Position numbers and translations under genes: made by a program
Notes under the pieces: model-generated
What the model was told of the DNA's origin: nothing
The model's database searches: none
Seen by the model: only the letters and a program-made list of their open reading frames with translations
Assembly (NCBI GenBank): GCA_025450855.1
Contig: JANWLL010000156.1
Location: forward strand, 1-54,686
Direction: 5' to 3'
Source of the DNA: Vulcanimicrobiia bacterium
Lineage (GTDB): Bacteria > Vulcanimicrobiota > Vulcanimicrobiia > Eremiobacterales > Eremiobacteraceae
Length of the DNA stretch: 54,686 bases
In this document: positions 50,801-54,686 of the stretch, piece after piece
Layout: each line of letters begins with the position of its first letter
Numbering within the stretch: position 1 is the stretch's first letter

Positions 50801-50903
50801 CTTGGACGCGCATCGAGTATGCGGCGAGGCCGCCGCCGATCGCCGCGAGGGCGACGAGGACGGCGGCCAGCGTCGGCCGCGTGACGAAGAGTTTTGTGAT
50901 CAA
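47841..50903 (-). CDS. RND family efflux transporter (AcrB/HAE1-like)
   Basis: A 1020-residue inner-membrane RND transporter: first helix, large periplasmic loop (about 30-335), helix block with the proton-relay pair D398-D399 in GILVDDSIVVLEN, second large periplasmic loop, and C-terminal helices. Length is normal for an HAE1 pump. It starts at TTG 50903, three bases after the TonB receptor stop, so the genes are tightly coupled. The periplasmic adaptor (HlyD-type) and outer-membrane TolC genes, usually adjacent, are not in the window; the cargo is unknown. Confidence 0.93.
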   Translation of the reverse strand: MITKLFVTRPTLAAVLVALAAIGGGLAAYSMRVQELPDIVPPLANVIIFYPAASPAEMRDGIVRPIEDQIAGAPHLEHLQSTIQQGFATIQAVFDLKSSSADDILEVQRRVQAAQAQLPSDLPPPSVEDFDPGTADVVQIDVSSKTLSPARLSADITDGIVPAIEQLTGIGYVQVRGLVTPAIEVAVDPKKLSDNNLTIDDVGAAIAGGSVAGAGGIIGGTKSETGIDIRAGLSARSEVARLPIIVGGQSIIRVSDVATVRDAGAPVRIASYVGGDPGYVLHVQKATQASEVDAAKAVITDLPGLRQQFPGVTFDVLDDTSQYTADQLDGVLRTLAEAIALVAIVMLLFLRSWRNAAAVLIAIPTSLCVALVAMSVLGFSIDTVSLLSMTLITGILVDDSIVVLENSERHREAGEEPVQAAILGRLEIGLAAIVITLVDVVVFAPIAYLPGIVGRFLIEFALVVVASTLASLLVSFTITPALAGNWSLKSSKRGMSFAEAFARGFDRVREWYEQRALVWALDHPWIVGVVSLATLGGSIALIWPLGVVGFDFVPAQDRGEIFVRLDFPGGTPLRVTEDAVRAIEREVDTIPDVRSEYAIAGASQSPEGAYLVDGAVGQVDIHLKTDRVHDTDYWVTWIGELARRLAPAGNAVVIPSTNVQGGTSQPIDYVVSDSRGDPAKDAILIFRALSATPGVTNPYDSAGSLAPQIEVSFDRDKARRLGVDVNAAADAIRSAFGGFRALQFETPDGLKEIDVGYPPSEQRSSAGLKAIAVRSATGGTVKVGDFAKLIPVLAPRAIDRVDRRTVVHLTANLAPGAALSNVQSDFDRRVAALHLHPGVTVVPNSQGDQAFLSDTKRGMATAIGLGLVLVFLLMAALYDSFVSPFIIMFSVPLAAVGAVGALALTHETLNAFSLIGTVLLVGLVTKNGILLVDFANRAHAAGAGALGAIKESARVRFRPIIMTTAAMIFGMLPLALGLDPAVAARKSLGIVVIGGLLSSLLLTLLLVPVIYVRLTRDRHA

Positions 50904-50906
50904 AGG

Positions 50907-53900
50907 TCAGAGCTTGACCTCGACGTCGAAGTAGAGGTTCGCCGGCGACGGCTGCGCCTGTTGCTCGATGCCGTACGGGAATTGGACGACCCGTTGGATC
51001 GTATCGCCGGGGTTGTAGATGTTGCCGACCGGCGGTATGTGGCCGGGCAGGACGTCGTAGCCGCACAGGTGGCTGTTCGTCACCGTCCACGGCTCGCTGT
51101 CGCCGCCGAAGCACCTGAGGATCGCGTTGACCGCCGTCAGCCGCAGCGTCGTCTGCGGCGTCGCGCGATACGAGACTTGGAAGTTGACGGTGAGCTGCGA
51201 CGGCTGGCGGAAAGCGCCCGGTGAGTCGAAGTTGCCCGTCACTTGATCGGGGATGAAGATCGTGTTCGAGCACGTCGTCGCATCGTACGGTAGGCCGCTA
51301 CCGCCGAACGGGTAGCGCTTGTCGCCCGATACGGTTCCGCTCGGCAGTGATTGGCAACTCGCCGGGTCGATACCGATCTGCTGTTCCGGACCGCCGTACC
51401 GTGGCCCGGCTAGCAGCTCGACGAGCGGCGTGAACGACCACTTTTCGTGACGGTACGTCGCGGCGAAAGACGTGTAGTCGGGGACGCCGTAGCTCGCGAC
51501 CGTCAGCTGGAGACCTGTCGGGATGACGTCGAAGGTCGGATACGATCCGAACGGATCGAGCAGCGGACGGACCGGCGCGTTGAAGTACGGGTTGGCGACG
51601 CCAGTACATCCCGACGGCATACAAGGCTCGGTCGGAACAGCGTTTGTACTACCGAACACGCCGCAGAGGCTGTTCGGGTTCGTCGACGGCGACGCGCCCG
51701 CGCACGCAGACGTGTACGAGTTGTACTGTTGGATCGCGGCGTTGACCCCCGAGAGCAATGTCGAGCCGTTCGGCAGCGCGGCATACTCGATGCGGCTATG
51801 CGTGTACGTGTACGCGAGCTGCCATGACAAGCCGTTGGCGTCCGGCGAGCCCTTTGTCAACATGAACTCGGCGCCGAAGCTCGTCTGGCGGCCGGCGTTG
51901 ATGTCGGTCGTCGTGCCGAACGTCGGATCGATGAAGAACGATTGCACCTGATCGCGCGTGCGCCGGTAGAACGGAGTGAGCTTGAACGCGACGTCGCTGC
52001 CCTTGAAGCGATGCTCCCAGGAGAAATCGGCGTTATACGAGACCGGCGGCCGCAGGTCGCGCACCGGTGTCGTCTGGCCGAGCGCGAAGAAGTGCGGTCC
52101 GATGAAGTCCGGCAAGTCCTGCTGGAGCGCGTCGTTCTCGATCGCGCGCGTCGCCGGCGCTTGAGCGTACACGCCCCATGACGCGCGGAACACATCATCG
52201 TCGCCTGCGTCGAACGTCGCGCCGAGCCGCGGCTGGAAGGCGCTGTGGCTCGTCGATGCGCCCGCGGCGGATGCGTTCGTCAGGTGCGCCTGTACCCAAC
52301 CCGGCCCCAGTACGCGATTGAGCTGACTGCACGGCGTTCCCGCCGGCAGACCAAGGAGCGTCTCGTCGACGGGGTTCCCGCCGTTGAAGCCCTTGTTCGC
52401 GCACATGACCGCGTTCCATGAGTTGAACCAGAACGCGCGCGCCGCACCGCCCGCTGTCGACGGGATGTCGAACGCGAAGTGATCGAAGCGGATACCGGCG
52501 TTGACGTTGAGGCGGTCGGTCGGCCGGTATTGATCTTCGATCGAGAACGACGTGAAGCGCGGCGTGACGGAATTGCTCGGGCCGTTCGCACCGTTCTCGA
52601 CCGCGAGCCACTCGAAGCCTGGAGGCGCCGGCGCGAATGGTAGGCCGTACGATAGGAAGCACGCACCGGGCGAGCCCGGGTTGAAGCCATTGCACAGCGG
52701 GTTGCCGCCGTTGAGTACGAAGGCGGTGGTCGGTTCGCACGAGACCGGCTGGAGCGTCGAGTTATAACAGATACCGCTCGTCGGCGCGCTTTGGCTGACG
52801 AGCGGGGCGAAGTACGACTGCGGGCTCAGCGGGTTCGCGTTCGCCATCTGGCCGTTGTTGAAGAAGACGTTGTTCGACGACGAGTACGAGACTTGGACGT
52901 CGAACAGGTGGTACGCGTTCATCTGATCGACGTAGTTCGCCGAGTAGCCGTGCGTGTGCGTCCACAGCTCGAAGTCGGGTGACGTCGAGATGAAGAACTG
53001 GTCGTTGCCGTTCGGGCTATGGATGAACTCATTCGAGTAGTAGTCGTAGCCGTACACGCGCGCGTACGCATTGGTGCCGAACGTGTGCTTATACTCGACC
53101 TTGACGATGCTCTGCCCATTTTCGGTCACGTCACGTTGGTTCGCGGGGACGAAGCCGTCGATGCCCGCCTGATCCTCGCTCGGGAAAAGATACGGCACGA
53201 CGCCGTCGATCGCGCCGCCGGGCGTTCCTGATACGCTGCCGAGCAGCGGACCGTCGTATTGGAAGCCGCTTGCGAAGAGCGGATATCCGGCGCCCGGTAT
53301 AAGCGAGTGGAAGCCGCCGGCCGCGCCGTCGATGCCGTTCCAGAACGGTGCGCCGCCCCAATCGCTGTACGACGAGTACGTGTACGTGGTGATCTGCGAG
53401 GTGTCATAGAGCAGCTGGACGTCGTCGTGATCGCTGCTGTTGCGCCGCGGCACGAGGAAGTGGAAGTTGACGACGTTCTCGCGATCGCCGAGCGAGGCGT
53501 TCTTGCCCATGTTGTACGGCCCAAGAACGAAGCCGCCGGGGCCGGCCGGGAAGGCTTGGAAGAACGCGTGATTCGCATAGCAACCCGCGAAGTTCGACGG
53601 GTTTGACGACGTGAAGCAATTGGGGCCGCCGCCGATGTCGAAGGGCATTCCGAATTCACCCGATATGCCCGCGCCGTTGTTCTGATCGAAATAGCGGAAG
53701 GACTGATTGTAGCCGCCGAACGCCGCGTAATAGGAGAAGCGTTTATCGGGCGTCGCGCCGCCGGCTTCGAGATTCAGCTTGTTGAAGTACGCAGGGGCGC
53801 CGATGCCCGCGTCGAGGTCCGCGAATCCGGGATACGTGCCTTGTTTGACGACCTGATTGATGTAACCCGATAGGCCTTGCGATTCCGCGTTCGCGGGCGC

Positions 53901-54602
53901 ACCGCCGGTGTAGACGTCCAGTGCGGCGACTCCCATGTCCGACAGATTCATCGTCGGTATATGGTCGAATGCGCGGTTGATCGGCACGCCGTCGAATTCG
54001 TAGCCGATCTCGGTGAAGTCGCCGCCACGGACGAAAACCGGCTGGTTCCAGCCGCTCTGGCCGCTCGGCACGAACGTGCCGGGGAGCGACGCGATCGCCG
54101 AATATGCGCTCTCGAGATCACCGCCGCCGCCGAGTGAGTTGAATACCTGTTGGTCGCTCCCACGGATGTTGTAGACGTCTTGAACGGTGCTCGGCCGCAG
54201 GAGACTCGGCTTCGCGAAGACCTGGACGCCGGCAAGCAGTTTAGGCTGGGTCGTTGTGACGAGGCGGACGCTGACGGCGTTGTCTGCGACGACGGTGACT
54301 CCGGCTTGTTCGACCGTCAGGTATCCGTCTTTCGACGCTATGAGGGCGTACGTGTCCGGCGGGAGGTCGACGAACGCGAATGCGCCTTGCGCGTCCGTGG
54401 TCGTCGACTCCGATGTCGTCGGCGACGTGGCGGTCACTTTCGCACCGCTGAGCGGCGTGTCGGTGCCTACCAACACGTAGCCGGAAATCGTGCCGGTTGT
54501 TCCCGCAAGCGCGGGCCGTGCGAGCACGAACGCGGCGATCGTGAGGATCGCGACGGCGATGGAAGCGATGACGCTGCGGTAGATCGATGGGGAAGACGGC
54601 AT
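50907..54602 (-). CDS. TonB-dependent receptor with carboxypeptidase-like domain
   Basis: A 1231-residue outer-membrane receptor. Signal peptide (residues 1-33); carboxypeptidase-regulatory-like beta-sandwich (about 35-120, GTISGYVLVGTDTPLSGAKVT and AFVDLPPDTYALIASKDGY); plug (about 130-260, IRGSDQQVFNSLGG, VFVRGGDF, GYEFDGVPINRAF, YTGGAPANAESQGLSGYINQVVKQG); and a long barrel. No TonB box can be stated with confidence. Few Ton genes are near, so the substrate is unknown. First gene of the operon with RND and MFS-PlsC. GAGAGGG lies upstream of the ATG. Confidence 0.9.
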   Translation of the reverse strand: MPSSPSIYRSVIASIAVAILTIAAFVLARPALAGTTGTISGYVLVGTDTPLSGAKVTATSPTTSESTTTDAQGAFAFVDLPPDTYALIASKDGYLTVEQAGVTVVADNAVSVRLVTTTQPKLLAGVQVFAKPSLLRPSTVQDVYNIRGSDQQVFNSLGGGGDLESAYSAIASLPGTFVPSGQSGWNQPVFVRGGDFTEIGYEFDGVPINRAFDHIPTMNLSDMGVAALDVYTGGAPANAESQGLSGYINQVVKQGTYPGFADLDAGIGAPAYFNKLNLEAGGATPDKRFSYYAAFGGYNQSFRYFDQNNGAGISGEFGMPFDIGGGPNCFTSSNPSNFAGCYANHAFFQAFPAGPGGFVLGPYNMGKNASLGDRENVVNFHFLVPRRNSSDHDDVQLLYDTSQITTYTYSSYSDWGGAPFWNGIDGAAGGFHSLIPGAGYPLFASGFQYDGPLLGSVSGTPGGAIDGVVPYLFPSEDQAGIDGFVPANQRDVTENGQSIVKVEYKHTFGTNAYARVYGYDYYSNEFIHSPNGNDQFFISTSPDFELWTHTHGYSANYVDQMNAYHLFDVQVSYSSSNNVFFNNGQMANANPLSPQSYFAPLVSQSAPTSGICYNSTLQPVSCEPTTAFVLNGGNPLCNGFNPGSPGACFLSYGLPFAPAPPGFEWLAVENGANGPSNSVTPRFTSFSIEDQYRPTDRLNVNAGIRFDHFAFDIPSTAGGAARAFWFNSWNAVMCANKGFNGGNPVDETLLGLPAGTPCSQLNRVLGPGWVQAHLTNASAAGASTSHSAFQPRLGATFDAGDDDVFRASWGVYAQAPATRAIENDALQQDLPDFIGPHFFALGQTTPVRDLRPPVSYNADFSWEHRFKGSDVAFKLTPFYRRTRDQVQSFFIDPTFGTTTDINAGRQTSFGAEFMLTKGSPDANGLSWQLAYTYTHSRIEYAALPNGSTLLSGVNAAIQQYNSYTSACAGASPSTNPNSLCGVFGSTNAVPTEPCMPSGCTGVANPYFNAPVRPLLDPFGSYPTFDVIPTGLQLTVASYGVPDYTSFAATYRHEKWSFTPLVELLAGPRYGGPEQQIGIDPASCQSLPSGTVSGDKRYPFGGSGLPYDATTCSNTIFIPDQVTGNFDSPGAFRQPSQLTVNFQVSYRATPQTTLRLTAVNAILRCFGGDSEPWTVTNSHLCGYDVLPGHIPPVGNIYNPGDTIQRVVQFPYGIEQQAQPSPANLYFDVEVKL

Positions 54603-54686
54603 AGTTGAAATCGCCCTCTCGGTATCGGCTGCCCACGCGCAAGACCGCTCCGGCGAGCAGGAGAGGCTCGTCGGACGACCACCATA

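Overview
This 54.7 kb window is a GC-rich bacterial chromosome segment with an envelope that looks Gram-negative: a TonB-dependent receptor, an RND pump, lipoboxes and an outer-membrane-barrel cytochrome. The mix of translation genes, DUF1501/DUF1800 proteins, a TonB receptor with a carboxypeptidase-like front domain and dispersed GCGGTCGAG palindromes fits Candidatus Eremiobacterota (WPS-2, Vulcanimicrobiota). That placement is an inference from gene content, not a database match. There are no tRNA or rRNA genes, CRISPR arrays, insertion sequences or prophage genes that I could see.

Left part (1-23,550): mostly housekeeping and secreted functions. In order these are a catalytically dead rhomboid overlapping an M20 peptidase; two small two-helix membrane proteins that look like diverged duplicates; an esterase; a cupredoxin lipoprotein coupled to a one-heme barrel protein; a DUF885 protein; an HhH-GPD glycosylase-like protein overlapping an alpha/beta hydrolase with an Asp in the nucleophile position; a tiny zinc ribbon coupled to a second alpha/beta hydrolase; a DUF1800-DUF1501-DYGG-repeat operon; two overlapping FAD oxidoreductases; a DUF255 protein; and the 5-oxoprolinase genes pxpB-pxpC-pxpA followed directly by rimP.

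Middle (23,551-30,800): a threonine dehydratase-like enzyme, a thioredoxin-like protein, a zinc-ribbon protein, a sedolisin-like lipoprotein, a GAF-bearing membrane sensor without an output domain, and a diguanylate cyclase. Two intergenic regions here (about 26,078-26,245 and 29,489-29,641) are unusually rich in inverted repeats and are the best candidates for unannotated structured RNAs or miniature mobile elements.

Right part (30,765-40,504): the classic translation operon, with a clear promoter and leader hairpin: nusA, a LolA-like gene, ylxR, infB, a TPR-like gene, rbfA, nrnA, truB, ribF and a DDAH-like amidinotransferase. rimP, which normally heads this operon, lies 7 kb upstream on the far side of unrelated genes.

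Far right (40,505-54,686): a secreted protein with four DYGG repeats (a paralogue of the one-repeat protein at 10.9 kb), an S9 peptidase, a GNAT-DUF1648-DUF2269 operon, and a minus-strand operon of TonB-dependent receptor, RND transporter and an MFS-acyltransferase fusion. This last operon may be an envelope lipid or small-molecule trafficking unit.

Across the window a roughly 22-26 bp palindrome (GCGGTCGAG, four-base loop, CTCGACCGC) occurs ten times, always between genes and often touching a stop codon.
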